A stretch of DNA of 64,000 nucleotides from Halorientalis litorea (GTDB lineage Archaea; Halobacteriota; Halobacteria; Halobacteriales; Haloarculaceae), in contig NZ_CP095482.1 of assembly GCF_023028225.1 (NCBI RefSeq), positions 496,001-560,000 on the forward strand. Reading direction: 5' to 3'. A model generated the notes under the pieces. It worked only from the letters and a program-made list of their open reading frames with translations. It ran no database searches and was not told the DNA's origin. Shown in pieces: positions 16,318 through 24,531 of this stretch (positions are counted from its first letter, which is position 1; every line of letters begins with the position of its first letter). Position numbers and translations under genes: made by a program.

Positions 16318-17100
16318 CTAGGAGAGCGGTCCCTCGCCGTCCGTGGCGACCGAACGCGCGTTCTCGGCCAACTCGGCCTCGAACGACGCACTGCCCGCAC
16401 TGTCGTCGAGGGCACGCTTGCGGGTGATTTCCCGGTGAATCGCCTCCGTGACGAGACGGGATTCGCCGAGCGGGTCGGCGTAGGCGACGCCACCGCGGTC
16501 CAGTTCGAGTTTCGCCGGGATGCGGTCGGTCGTCGTTTCGTTTTCCGTCAGGAAGAGGGGGACTGCGACGGCACGTTCCGTGTCGACGTTGTACCGCACG
16601 CACTCGACGGCCGGGTTCTGGAGGAGATAGCAGGTGACCACGTCGGCGTAGGTAGCACGGTCGGCGACGCGTTGTGCGTGGTACTCGGTCATCTGCCGGT
16701 GGTAGGACTGTGAACTGTTGCCCTGTCCGACGAGGACGAGCGTCGTGTCGGCGGTGGCCGGAACGGCCTCGGCGGCCCGGTCGGCCACGAGGTCCGTGAC
16801 GACGGGGGTCCGGCCGATGGGTTCGCAGTACCGCACATCGCCGTCGAGATACGGGAACACCCGCGGCAGCACCTCCGTCGTCTCGTGACTGTGTGCGAGT
16901 GCCGCCGGCAGGACAAACAGCGTGTCTGCCGCCATCGATTGCAGGTCCGCGCGGAGTTCCCGAACCGGTTCCTCCGAGTACGTCACCACGTGTGCAGCGT
17001 CGACCGTCCCGCGCGCTTCGATACGGTCCGCGTGCGTCTCTAACGTCGCCGTCTCGTGTGTGCCGTCTCGGCCGATGAGTACGAGTGCGTCACCTGTCAT
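16318..17100 (-). CDS. CbiX-like (sirohydrochlorin chelatase family) protein, atypical active site
   Basis: This 260-residue protein has a two-half CbiX-like organisation: an N-terminal ALVLIGRDGTHETATLETHADRI, mid LFVLPAALAHSHETTEVLPRVF and a second half TLVLVGQGNSSQSYHRQMTEYHAQRV with PLFLTENETTTDRIP. The usual catalytic HGS motif is replaced by GRDG in the first half and GQGN in the second, although AHSH may supply His. It could be a diverged chelatase or a metal-binding relative. A strong Shine-Dalgarno-like GGAGG sits just before the ATG. It stands alone, outside the cob operon. Confidence 0.7.
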   Translation of the reverse strand: MTGDALVLIGRDGTHETATLETHADRIEARGTVDAAHVVTYSEEPVRELRADLQSMAADTLFVLPAALAHSHETTEVLPRVFPYLDGDVRYCEPIGRTPVVTDLVADRAAEAVPATADTTLVLVGQGNSSQSYHRQMTEYHAQRVADRATYADVVTCYLLQNPAVECVRYNVDTERAVAVPLFLTENETTTDRIPAKLELDRGGVAYADPLGESRLVTEAIHREITRKRALDDSAGSASFEAELAENARSVATDGEGPLS

Positions 17101-17121
17101 GTGCCCCTCCTATTACAAACT

Positions 17122-17141
17122 CGGTTGTACTACTTCAACCG
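17122..17141 (-). promoter_or_regulatory. Inverted repeat upstream of the CbiX-like gene
   Basis: CGGTTG N8 CAACCG is a perfect 6-bp inverted repeat lying 22-41 bp upstream of the CbiX-like ATG, next to a TATA-like TTTGTAAT on the minus strand. Its place over the core promoter suggests an operator; the binding protein is unknown. Confidence 0.4.
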
Positions 17142-17226
17142 GGCTTGTGTATCGAGATGGGAGAGACCGACAAGTAAGTTTTGGTCATGCGGGTCGACCG
17201 GGCGTTCGGACACGCCCCGGGGAAAC

Positions 17227-17838
17227 CTACACGCCGGCACCTGTCTCGGCGTCGGGAAGGTCGTTCTCGATGACATCGATGCCGAGTTCTTCCAGCGCGG
17301 CCCGCATGTGCTCGTCGTGTGCGTAGTCGGCCCCGTCTTCCTCACGGATTCGCTGAGTCGCCGCGAGTACCTCGGCGCGTCGCTCGTCGGGGAACTCGTA
17401 CTTGTCGGCGGCGAGTTCGATGACCAGTCCGTTGTGGTCGCGGGTGTACAGCGAGTGGAAGATACCACGGTCGAACATGTTGTACCCGTGTCCGGCCTCG
17501 TCGAGGGCCGCCATCACGTCCTCGTACTCGTCGGCGTCGATGCCGAACGCGAGGTGGTGGACCGACCCCGTGCCGCCCCGGAGCGGTTGCCGGTTGGACT
17601 GCCGGTCGTCGCTGACGAACACCGTCAGGATGCGGCCGTCACCGGTGTCGAAGAAGAGGTGAGTCTGTGACGGGTCGTCGAGGTTCGGCTGGCGGAGTAC
17701 CAGCGGCATGCCGAGCAGGTCACGGTAGAACGAGAGGGTGTCTTCTTCGTTGCTCCCCCAAATCGTGACGTGGTCCGTCCCGGTGGTGTGAAAGGGGCTC
17801 TCGGGCCGTTCTGCGGTCGCCGGTGTGTCGTTTGACAT
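17227..17838 (-). CDS. VOC (glyoxalase/dioxygenase superfamily) protein
   Basis: This 203-residue protein has two beta-alpha-beta-beta-beta modules: TTGTDHVTIWGSNEEDTLSFYRDLLGMPLVLRQPN near residues 20-55 and GGTGSVHHLAFGIDADEYEDVMAALDEAGHGY...LYTRDHNGLVIELAADKY. The His and Glu residues in TDHVTI, VHHLAF and VIELA fit the vicinal-oxygen-chelate metal site. The ATG at 17838 (MSNDTP) is preferred to a longer upstream reading. It could be a dioxygenase or lyase; the substrate is unknown. Confidence 0.8.
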   Translation of the reverse strand: MSNDTPATAERPESPFHTTGTDHVTIWGSNEEDTLSFYRDLLGMPLVLRQPNLDDPSQTHLFFDTGDGRILTVFVSDDRQSNRQPLRGGTGSVHHLAFGIDADEYEDVMAALDEAGHGYNMFDRGIFHSLYTRDHNGLVIELAADKYEFPDERRAEVLAATQRIREEDGADYAHDEHMRAALEELGIDVIENDLPDAETGAGV

Positions 17839-17979
17839 ACCAGTTGTTGGGGACAGACGAGGATATACCTGACCCCGAGCAGTCGGCACGAAGGCCGTCG
17901 TCGGAACCGGGCGAAAGAATAGGGAGCGTGTGACAGCGAGGCCGCGTGTTAGAACCGTGGCACGTGACCCGGAGTGCGG

Positions 17980-18672
17980 TTACTCCTCGGCTTCGGCTTC
18001 TTCTTCGCCGTCGTCGAGACCGACGTTGGTCTGGGCCTCCTCGACGGTCTCCTCGACTTCGTCCTGCAGGTCCTCGAAGCGGCCTTCGAGGTCGTCGATC
18101 TGCTCCTGGTAGCGGTCGAGCTGTTCGGAGAGGCGTTCCTCGAACTGCTCGGTCTGCTCGGCGAGTTCCTCGTCGAACTCGTCGATCTGCTCTTCGAGCG
18201 TGTCCTGCAGTTCCTCGTACTGTTCGAGGACGCTGTCGAAGGCGTCGAGCGTCTGCTCTTCGAGTTCCTCGTTGGCGTCGAGCAGCACGTCCATCTGCTC
18301 CCCGAGGCCGTCGAGGATTTCGTCGACCTGCTCCATGCCGTCCTCGTAGTTCTCGTCGATGGTGTCGACCAGGTCGTCGTGCTGGTCGAGGACGGAATCG
18401 AACCCACTGTTGACGGTTTCGCGGATTTCCGCGATTTCGTCCTCGGCACCGGGCGAGGTGGACTCGACCGTATCGAGGACCTGATTGATGGCGGTCTGGC
18501 CGAACTTGATGGTCCGCTGTTGGGCCTCGCGCTGGTCGTCCAGCGTACTGTAGAAGCTGTCACTGACGTCCGCCGGGACGTTCACGGCGTTCTCGACGAG
18601 CGTCTGACCGTTTTTGATTGCGTCACGCTGCACCTTGAAGATCGCACCGATGGGTGAGTTGTCGTCGCTCAT
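17980..18672 (-). CDS. Acidic coiled-coil protein, phasin-like in appearance
   Basis: This 230-residue protein starts MSDDNSPIGAIFKVQRDAIKNGQTLVENAV and then forms an almost continuous, strongly acidic coiled coil (about residues 85-215, rich in E/D/Q with heptad hydrophobics). There is no signal or membrane segment. The length, the N-terminal amphipathic part and the coiled coil resemble haloarchaeal phasin-like granule proteins, but no PHA genes lie nearby and I do not assign that role. Its promoter region contains a perfect 16-bp palindrome. Confidence 0.6.
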   Translation of the reverse strand: MSDDNSPIGAIFKVQRDAIKNGQTLVENAVNVPADVSDSFYSTLDDQREAQQRTIKFGQTAINQVLDTVESTSPGAEDEIAEIRETVNSGFDSVLDQHDDLVDTIDENYEDGMEQVDEILDGLGEQMDVLLDANEELEEQTLDAFDSVLEQYEELQDTLEEQIDEFDEELAEQTEQFEERLSEQLDRYQEQIDDLEGRFEDLQDEVEETVEEAQTNVGLDDGEEEAEAEE

Positions 18673-18692
18673 TGTATGCCCTCACTTCGGGA

Positions 18693-18708
18693 CAGTAACA
18701 TGTTACTG
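18693..18708 (-). promoter_or_regulatory. Perfect 16-bp palindrome upstream of the coiled-coil gene
   Basis: CAGTAACATGTTACTG is its own reverse complement and lies 21-36 bp upstream of the ATG at 18672. This is the expected core-promoter position of a short-leader haloarchaeal transcript, so it is a good candidate repressor site. Confidence 0.5.
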
Positions 18709-18736
18709 GCGTAAAGTCTTTTAGTTGACGCCATCA

Positions 18737-18752
18737 TAATACGGCAGTATTA
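18737..18752. promoter_or_regulatory. Second inverted repeat in the same divergent intergenic region
   Basis: TAATAC GGCA GTATTA has perfect 6-bp arms with a 4-bp spacer, 28 bp further from the coiled-coil gene than the first palindrome. It is AT-rich and may overlap a promoter element; the direction of control is unclear. Confidence 0.4.
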
Positions 18753-18825
18753 AATTACACCGCAGATACCATCCGACAAACCGAGACAGCCAGTTCGGGG
18801 GAACGGGCGTGTCGCAACTCCGGTC

Positions 18826-18861
18826 GGACGGCCAACCACACACGTGGTGTGTGGGCCGTCC
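18826..18861. other. Strong imperfect hairpin between divergent genes
   Basis: GGACGGC-CAA-CCACACA (18826-18842) pairs with TGTGTGG-GCCGTCC (18848-18861) around a 5-nt CGTGG loop. This gives a 14-bp GC-rich stem with one 3-nt bulge. It lies 56 bp upstream of the DUF445 gene, so it could be a structured leader or part of a small RNA. Because the flanking genes diverge, it is not a gene terminator. Confidence 0.45.
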
Positions 18862-18916
18862 GTCCTGAGTCCTGTTCCGCCGTTCGGCAACAGCGAAGTG
18901 CGGGAATTGAAGACCA

Positions 18917-20260
18917 ATGTTGGCACTCGATTGGCACCTGTCGTTCGCCCTCGTCACCAGCCTCGCGGGACTTCCCGTGAGCCTCCCCGCCAGCATCGAC
19001 TGGAGCCTCGTGATGATTCCGCCGATTACAGGCATCATCGGGTACGCCACGAACTGGGTTGGCATCCGTCTCCTCTTCCATCCCGTCGATGCCCGCGGCA
19101 TCAAAGTTCCCGGGATGGAACACCTCGCGCAGTTGCTCCCGAAGAAGATACAGCAGATTCCGGGCGTGATGGAGGGACGCGTCGGCTGGCAGGGCATCAT
19201 CCCGTCGCGGGCAGGGAAGATGGGGAGCCTCAACGTCGACAACGGTATCGCCAAACTCGCCAGCCAACGCGAGTTCTACGAACGCTTCGACCCGGAGCGT
19301 ATCGCCGAACACGTCGTGGGGAGCATCCGCGGAGACATCCACGCTCGCGTCGAGGAGATAATCCGGGACGAGCATCCCGAACTGTGGCAGGACCTGCCCG
19401 AACCCATCCAGCGGGCAGTCCACGCCCGCATCGAGGCCAAAGTTCCGGAGGCCATCGAGCACATCACCGTCCAAATCGGGGAACACATCGACCAACTGCT
19501 CGACATCAAGCTGATGGTCATCGAACACTTAGAGGAGAACCGGCGACTGCTCAACAGCATCTTCCTCGACGTGGGGGACCGGGAACTGAAGTTCCTCGTC
19601 AATTCGGGCTTTTACCTCGGTACCTTCCTCGGCATCTTCTCTATCCCGCTGTTCGTCTTCATCGGCGAGTGGTGGGTACTCCCACTCTCGGGGGTGTTCG
19701 TCGGCTACTTCACGAACCTCATCGCTATCAAGGCGATTTTCAACCCGGTACAGGAGCACAAAATCGGCCCGCTCAAGATACAGGGGCTGTTCATCAAACG
19801 CCAAGACGAGGCCTCCGAGACGTACGCCGAACTCGTCGCCGAGAACGTTATTACGATCGAAAATATAGCTCAGAACCTGCTCCACGGGAGCCAATCCGAC
19901 CGCACGCACAAGATGATTCAGGACGCGTTACGGCCGGCCGTCGACGAGGCAGTCGGCGTCGCACAGCCCCTCGTTCGGATGACGACCGGTAGCGAGGAGT
20001 ACGAGCGCATCCGTGAATCCATCGCCACACAAGGTGTCGAGTACACGCTCGAACCGCTCGAAGACGCGACGTTCAACGAGGAACGAAGCGTCGCCATCCA
20101 GCAACTCATGGCCGAGCGGATGAAGGAGTTGCCGCCCGAGGAGTTCGTCCCGATGCTGCGGGACGGGTTCCGTGAGGACGAGTGGCTGCTCATCCTCGTC
20201 GGTGCCGTCCTCGGATTCGTCGCCGGGTGGATACAGCTACTGGTGGTGACCGCGGTATGA
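18917..20260 (+). CDS. DUF445 family membrane protein
   Basis: This 447-residue protein has the DUF445 layout: an N-terminal membrane region with IPPITGIIGYATNWVGIRLLFHPVDARGIKVPG, a long amphipathic helical domain (residues 80-215) rich in VEEIIRDEHPELW- and HIEAKVPEAIEHI-like segments, a second membrane pair (YLGTFLGIFSIPLFVFIGEWWVLPLSGVFVGYFTNLIAIKAIF), a repeat of the first motif (FNPVQEHKIGPLKIQGLFIKRQ), and a C-terminal anchor (LLILVGAVLGFVAGWIQLLVV). The molecular function is unknown. The stop overlaps the next start (ATGA), pairing it with an Abi-alpha-like protein. Confidence 0.85.
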   Translation: MLALDWHLSFALVTSLAGLPVSLPASIDWSLVMIPPITGIIGYATNWVGIRLLFHPVDARGIKVPGMEHLAQLLPKKIQQIPGVMEGRVGWQGIIPSRAGKMGSLNVDNGIAKLASQREFYERFDPERIAEHVVGSIRGDIHARVEEIIRDEHPELWQDLPEPIQRAVHARIEAKVPEAIEHITVQIGEHIDQLLDIKLMVIEHLEENRRLLNSIFLDVGDRELKFLVNSGFYLGTFLGIFSIPLFVFIGEWWVLPLSGVFVGYFTNLIAIKAIFNPVQEHKIGPLKIQGLFIKRQDEASETYAELVAENVITIENIAQNLLHGSQSDRTHKMIQDALRPAVDEAVGVAQPLVRMTTGSEEYERIRESIATQGVEYTLEPLEDATFNEERSVAIQQLMAERMKELPPEEFVPMLRDGFREDEWLLILVGAVLGFVAGWIQLLVVTAV

Positions 20261-21813
20261 CGGACGAGTTCCCCGCGTGGAAGCCGGACGAGATAACGTC
20301 CGAAGACGTCGGTTTCGACGCCCCCGATGTCGACTGGGCGAACATGGACCCGACGGACCTCGGGCGGATGTTCGACATCCTCGACACCGCAGTCAACGAC
20401 ACCGTGGGACTCGACGGCGACGGGTTCGACCGTCTCCTCTCGGTGTTCGAGCGGACGTTCCTCGGCGACACCGCCGTCGAATCCGAGGAGTTCGAGCGGA
20501 TGCTCTCGGTGCTCGAAGAGGCAATCGTCGACCCGACGAACCCCGACCACGCCGAGGAAGTCGTCGCCATCCTCGAGGCGAGCCTCGACGGGACGGTCGG
20601 TGACACCGCGATGACCGACGGAGCCCTCTCGGTGATGGAGGCGGCACTCGCGGACCCGTCCGGGTCGGGCTCCGTCGTCGAGGACATGATGGGGGTGTTC
20701 GACACGGGGCTGACCGACCCCAGAGCCGTCGAGTCGGCGGCGGATAGCGTCCTGTCGATGCTCGACGTGACCGAGAGCGGGTCGACCGGCGGCGCGGGCG
20801 AAGAGATGGACTCGTGGCTGGACGACTTGGGCGTCGGTCTCTCGGTGTCCGGCGACGCGGACGGCGACGACGACGTGAACTCGTTCCTCGACGCGGTGGA
20901 CACGGAGTTCGGCGACACCAACGCGGCCGCGGAGATGAGCGACCGGTTCCGCATCGCCCGCATCGTCACCGCGGCCACACAGCGGAGTACGGAGTACTCG
21001 GTCCGCTCCGGGGTCAGAACCGGGACGCGAATGGCACAGGCGGCGATGACCGCCGAGTCGCCCGCCGACATGCTCGACAGGAGCCGGTCCATCGTCTTCG
21101 GCGAACTCGACGACCTCGGGTTCGAGCCGCCGGAAGGCATCGCGGACACCGACGAGGACGGCGACGGCCAGTCCGAAGAGAGACACCGGCGGATGGCGCT
21201 CGAACGGTTACAGGAGCGGGGCGAACGACTCATGGACGAGGCGGCGAAGGTCGACCGAGACGACCCCGGTTTCCACCCCGCATTCCCGCGGATTCTCGAC
21301 TCCATCTCGCCCGACGAGGGGCGTATCCTGCGACTGCTCGCCACGGAGGGGCCACAGCCGTCCGTCGACATCAGAGACGTGGGCTACATTCCGATTACCT
21401 CGAAACTGGTGGCGGCGGGGTTGACGATGATAAGCGAAGAGGCCGGGTGCCGCTACGAGTCCCGCGTCACGGCGTATCTGAACAACCTCCAACGCCTCGG
21501 CCTCATCTGGTTCTCGGACGAACCGGTCGAGGACCTCAAACGCTATCAGGTCATCGAGGCCCAGCCGGACGTGGACCAAGCCATCGAGGAGGCACGGCGG
21601 GCGAAGATGATACGCCGGAGCATCCACCTGACGCCGTTCGGCTTCGACTTCTGTAGGGTGTGTCTCCCCGTCGAAATCGACGACGACGCCGCGGGCGTCT
21701 ACGACGTGCCCGACGAGAGCACGAGCGACGCCGACGGGATGGAGGCCATCGACGGACCGCCGAGCGAGGGAGAACTCGACAGCGGGACGGAGTTCCGCGG
21801 CGGGAACTGGTGA
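20257..21813 (+). CDS. Abi-alpha (DUF4393)-like protein with acidic N-terminal repeats
   Basis: This is a 518-residue protein. Residues about 30-170 contain roughly six degenerate repeats of about 21 residues with the pattern LSVxExxLxDP (LSVFERTFLGD, LSVLEEAIVDP, AILEASLDGT, LSVMEAALADP, MGVFDTGLTDP). The C-terminal part (residues 340-475: HPAFPRILDSISPDEGRILRLL, YLNNLQRLGLIWFSDEP, IHLTPFGFDFCRVCLP) resembles the Abi-alpha/DUF4393 fold. The ATG at 20257 overlaps the DUF445 stop, and an upstream extension would lie inside that gene. The role could be membrane-associated stress or phage defence; this is inference from family resemblance. Confidence 0.65.
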   Translation: MTDEFPAWKPDEITSEDVGFDAPDVDWANMDPTDLGRMFDILDTAVNDTVGLDGDGFDRLLSVFERTFLGDTAVESEEFERMLSVLEEAIVDPTNPDHAEEVVAILEASLDGTVGDTAMTDGALSVMEAALADPSGSGSVVEDMMGVFDTGLTDPRAVESAADSVLSMLDVTESGSTGGAGEEMDSWLDDLGVGLSVSGDADGDDDVNSFLDAVDTEFGDTNAAAEMSDRFRIARIVTAATQRSTEYSVRSGVRTGTRMAQAAMTAESPADMLDRSRSIVFGELDDLGFEPPEGIADTDEDGDGQSEERHRRMALERLQERGERLMDEAAKVDRDDPGFHPAFPRILDSISPDEGRILRLLATEGPQPSVDIRDVGYIPITSKLVAAGLTMISEEAGCRYESRVTAYLNNLQRLGLIWFSDEPVEDLKRYQVIEAQPDVDQAIEEARRAKMIRRSIHLTPFGFDFCRVCLPVEIDDDAAGVYDVPDESTSDADGMEAIDGPPSEGELDSGTEFRGGNW

Positions 21814-21857
21814 AACCGACCCGGACTGTTTTGCCACTGTCCCCCGTGGAGGGTGGT

Positions 21858-22037
21858 ATGTCGTGTCCGTACCTCGACTACCGCGCCGACGCTGACGGCA
21901 GTTCCTTCGACGAGCCACGCCCCTACTGCACGGCCGCCGAGGAGTTCGTCCAGCCGATGCGTGCCGACATCTGTACCGACCGCTTCGCGTTGAACCACGA
22001 GACGGACTGCGAGATATACCTCGCACACGAGGAATGA
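21858..22037 (+). CDS. Small four-cysteine protein
   Basis: This 59-residue acidic protein (MSCPYLDYRADADG...) has four cysteines, in MSCPYL, PYCTAAEEF, ADICTDRF and TDCEIYL, spaced for a zinc or Fe-S site, and ends ...YLAHEE. It overlaps the BKACE gene by 4 nt (ATGA), and the start follows a 44-nt gap after the Abi-alpha-like gene. It looks like one of the common haloarchaeal zinc-binding microproteins; its function is unknown. Confidence 0.7.
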   Translation: MSCPYLDYRADADGSSFDEPRPYCTAAEEFVQPMRADICTDRFALNHETDCEIYLAHEE

Positions 22038-22876
22038 GTTACCAGTCGTATCTCGACGCCGACCCGGTCATCGTCACCGCGGCACTGGCTGGCGGCGTCC
22101 ACGGCAAGGAAGCGAACCCGAACCTGCCCGAGACCCCCGACGAACTCGGCGCGGCGGCCGCGGCCGCCGAGCAGGCGGGCGCGTCAATCGTCCACCTCCA
22201 CGCCCGGCAGGACAGCGGCGAGCGCGCCTTCTCGACGGCGCGGTTTCAGGAAGTGACAGACGCCGTCCGCGAACAGACCGACAACATCGTCGTCCAGCAC
22301 TCGACAGGCGGGACGGGCGCGCCCATCGAGACACGGCTCCAACCCCTGCGGACCGACCCGGCACCGGAGATGGCGTCGCTCGACATGGGGCCGCTGAACC
22401 GCTACGACCACCTCACCACCGAGAACACCGTCGCGGACGTGAACCGCGTCTACGACGAGATGGCCGAGCGGGGCATCAAACCCGAGATGGAGATATTCAA
22501 CGACGGCCACCTCAACGAGGTACACGGCCTGCTCGACCGCCGAGAGTTGGCGGACCCGGTGTACGGGACGCTCATCTTCGGGCCGGGGACGCTCACCCCG
22601 CCGCGGCCGCGGAACTTCCTCAACGCCATCGACAACCTGCCCGACGGCGCGCTGTTCAACACGCTCGGGTTCGGTCGCCACCAGTTGCCCTTCGCCACGA
22701 TGGGCATCCTCTTCGGCGGGCACGTCCGCGTCGGACTGGAAGACAACGTCTACTACCGGGAGGGCGAACTCGCCCAGAGCAACGCCCAACTGGTCGAGCG
22801 AGTCGCGGACATCGCCGAGACGCTGGGGCGACCGGTCGCCACGCCCGAACAGGCCCGGGAGATACTGAACCTCTAG
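22034..22876 (+). CDS. BKACE family beta-keto acid cleavage enzyme (DUF849)
   Basis: This 280-residue TIM-barrel protein belongs to the 3-keto-5-aminohexanoate cleavage enzyme family, which condenses a beta-keto acid with acetyl-CoA. Hallmarks are the N-terminal VIVTAALAGGVHGKEANPNLPETPDELGAAA, the Zn ligands in IVHLHARQDSGERAF (His-x-His) and VRVGLEDNVYY (Glu), and PEMEIFNDGHLNEV. The specific substrate cannot be read from sequence. It overlaps the small Cys protein (ATGA) and converges on the YdjM-like genes by 4 nt. Confidence 0.87.
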   Translation: MSYQSYLDADPVIVTAALAGGVHGKEANPNLPETPDELGAAAAAAEQAGASIVHLHARQDSGERAFSTARFQEVTDAVREQTDNIVVQHSTGGTGAPIETRLQPLRTDPAPEMASLDMGPLNRYDHLTTENTVADVNRVYDEMAERGIKPEMEIFNDGHLNEVHGLLDRRELADPVYGTLIFGPGTLTPPRPRNFLNAIDNLPDGALFNTLGFGRHQLPFATMGILFGGHVRVGLEDNVYYREGELAQSNAQLVERVADIAETLGRPVATPEQAREILNL

Positions 22877-23556
22877 GCATCGGACCGTTCCCCCTGTAGC
22901 CGCCGGGCGAGGAGGACGAACAGGCCGGTGGCGGCGAAGTAGAGTTGCCAGCCGCCGACTGCGACGTAGGCGACTCGTTCGACCTGTTTCGGTTGCGGGT
23001 CCGTCTCCGCGGTCGGTTGGACCGGATTCGAGATGTGGGTGTCCTGTGTCGTCCCGACCGACCCCACGTCGACGGTGACGCCCTCCGCCGCGGCCCCGCC
23101 CTCCTCGGCCGTGGCGAACTCCACGAACGTCTGGACGAGGCCGTCCGTCGAGGAGAGCGCGAGTTCGCCCCCGAGCCGGTAGAACTGGTCGAACAGCGGG
23201 TAGAACAGGTTCACCCCGTCGTAGTGGGCGTAATCTAGCAGGACGTACGCGAACACGTGGGCGAACAGGACGGCCCACGCGGCGTTCACGCCGTGCGACC
23301 CGACCCGCGCCGTCAGCCACGAGTCCGGGCGGACGCGCGTGTCGTAGACGAGCAGGGCGGCACCCGCGAGCGGGACGAGGAGCGTGTGGCCCAGCGCGCG
23401 GTGGGCACCGCGGAACAGGAAGCCCGCGAACACGTCGAGGTCCGTGAGGACGGCGACGGCGAGCAGGACGGCGAGGAACCGGCGGTCGAACCGTCCGCGG
23501 TAGAGTGCCCCGGCCAACAGCAGTCCGAAGCCGACGTGGACGACGGTAGAGGGCAC
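22873..23556 (-). CDS. YdjM-like (LexA-regulated inner-membrane hydrolase family) membrane protein, copy A
   Basis: This 227-residue polytopic protein begins with GTG at 23556 (VPSTVVHVGFGLLLAGALYRG), overlapping the stop of its paralogue. The family signature VLTDLDVFAGFLFRGAHRALGHTLLVPL (Asp and His ligands) lies near residues 38-65, followed by several hydrophobic helices, FFYPLFDQFY-type YDGVNLFYPLFDQFYRLGGELALSSTDGLVQTFVE, and a C-terminal helix. The longer open frame on this strand is a shadow across the paralogue. It is a predicted metal-dependent membrane hydrolase of unknown substrate. Confidence 0.75.
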   Translation of the reverse strand: MPSTVVHVGFGLLLAGALYRGRFDRRFLAVLLAVAVLTDLDVFAGFLFRGAHRALGHTLLVPLAGAALLVYDTRVRPDSWLTARVGSHGVNAAWAVLFAHVFAYVLLDYAHYDGVNLFYPLFDQFYRLGGELALSSTDGLVQTFVEFATAEEGGAAAEGVTVDVGSVGTTQDTHISNPVQPTAETDPQPKQVERVAYVAVGGWQLYFAATGLFVLLARRLQGERSDA

Positions 23557-24197
23557 TACCGGTCCCTCCCGAGTGTAACCGCGGTGGCGACTGCCGCGGC
23601 GGCGACGACGACGGCCTGCCAGCCGGAGGCGAGGAGGCGAACGCGCCGCTCGACGCCGGGCGGGTTCCCGGTGCCGGGGGTCGGGTTCACCCACGAGGCG
23701 ACGTGGTAGTCGGCGGTCGTCCCTTGCGTCGTCACGGCGACCAGTCGTCGTCCGCCCACCTCGACGTACGTCTGAACGAGGCCGTCCCCTGTCGAGATTG
23801 TGAACCGTCCGACGAGCGAGTAGAAGCGGTCGTGAACCGGATAGAGGAGATTCACCGCGTCTTGGCTGAACAGGTCGAGGCCGATACCGGCGACGGCGTA
23901 GACGGCGACGGCGACCCACGCGACCCGGACGCCCCGCCAGCCGTAGCGGTCGGCCAGCCACGACGTATCGCGCCGCTGGGTGTCCCAGTAGAGGAGACAC
24001 CCCGCGACGAGAGGTATCCAGCCTGTGTGCAGGAGTGCGTTGGTCACGCCGGGAACGTAGAGGCTCGCCACCGCGTCGAGGTCCGGGACGGCGGCGACGC
24101 CGACCACCGCGAACAGCGACCGGCGGTCGAACGCCGTACCGAGAAGCGCGAGGCCGACGAGGACGCCGACAGCCACGGTCACCAGCGTGGGTGGCAT
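23556..24197 (-). CDS. YdjM-like membrane protein, copy B
   Basis: This 213-residue paralogue of the downstream gene has the same order of elements: MPPTLVTVAVGVLVGLALLG, AVPDLDAVASLYVPGVTNALLHTGWIPLV, an extracytoplasmic part VNLLYPVHDRFYSLVGRFTISTGDGLVQTYVEV, and a C-terminal helix before VTLGRDR. The ATG at 24197 is chosen; an ATG six bases upstream is possible. The tandem arrangement suggests a local duplication, now well diverged. Confidence 0.75.
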   Translation of the reverse strand: MPPTLVTVAVGVLVGLALLGTAFDRRSLFAVVGVAAVPDLDAVASLYVPGVTNALLHTGWIPLVAGCLLYWDTQRRDTSWLADRYGWRGVRVAWVAVAVYAVAGIGLDLFSQDAVNLLYPVHDRFYSLVGRFTISTGDGLVQTYVEVGGRRLVAVTTQGTTADYHVASWVNPTPGTGNPPGVERRVRLLASGWQAVVVAAAAVATAVTLGRDR

Positions 24198-24322
24198 ACA
24201 CACTCATACGCGGAGACGAGCATAAGTCCACGGGCGGCCCCTCCGTCTCGGTTCCCTGTTCTCCGTCACGCGGCGGTACCGAGAGCGACGGCCTTAGGTG
24301 GCTCCCGATGTGACGAATTGGC

Positions 24323-24475
24323 ATGGCCGACCCGTACTGTCGGCGGTGTGGCGCGTCCCTCACGACGGGTCTGGTGGCCACGAACCGCCGGGCCTGCTGT
24401 CTCAATGCGACGCCGATAGTCGGTGTCTGTCCCGAACACGGGCCGTTGGGACCACACGACGTGCGTGAGGACTAA
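24323..24475 (+). CDS. Zinc-finger microprotein (50 aa)
   Basis: This small protein starts MADPYCRRCGASLTTGL and contains CRRC, then ACCLN and VCPEHGP, giving paired cysteines suited to a treble-clef or zinc-ribbon fold. It is preceded by GGC-ATG close to a weak AT stretch and stands alone between divergently or tandemly oriented genes. Its function is unknown. Confidence 0.6.
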   Translation: MADPYCRRCGASLTTGLVATNRRACCLNATPIVGVCPEHGPLGPHDVRED

Positions 24476-24531
24476 TTAAGCAGTGAGTCCGTCACATCGC
24501 TTTTGAGCATCGAGAACGTATCACATGCTCG

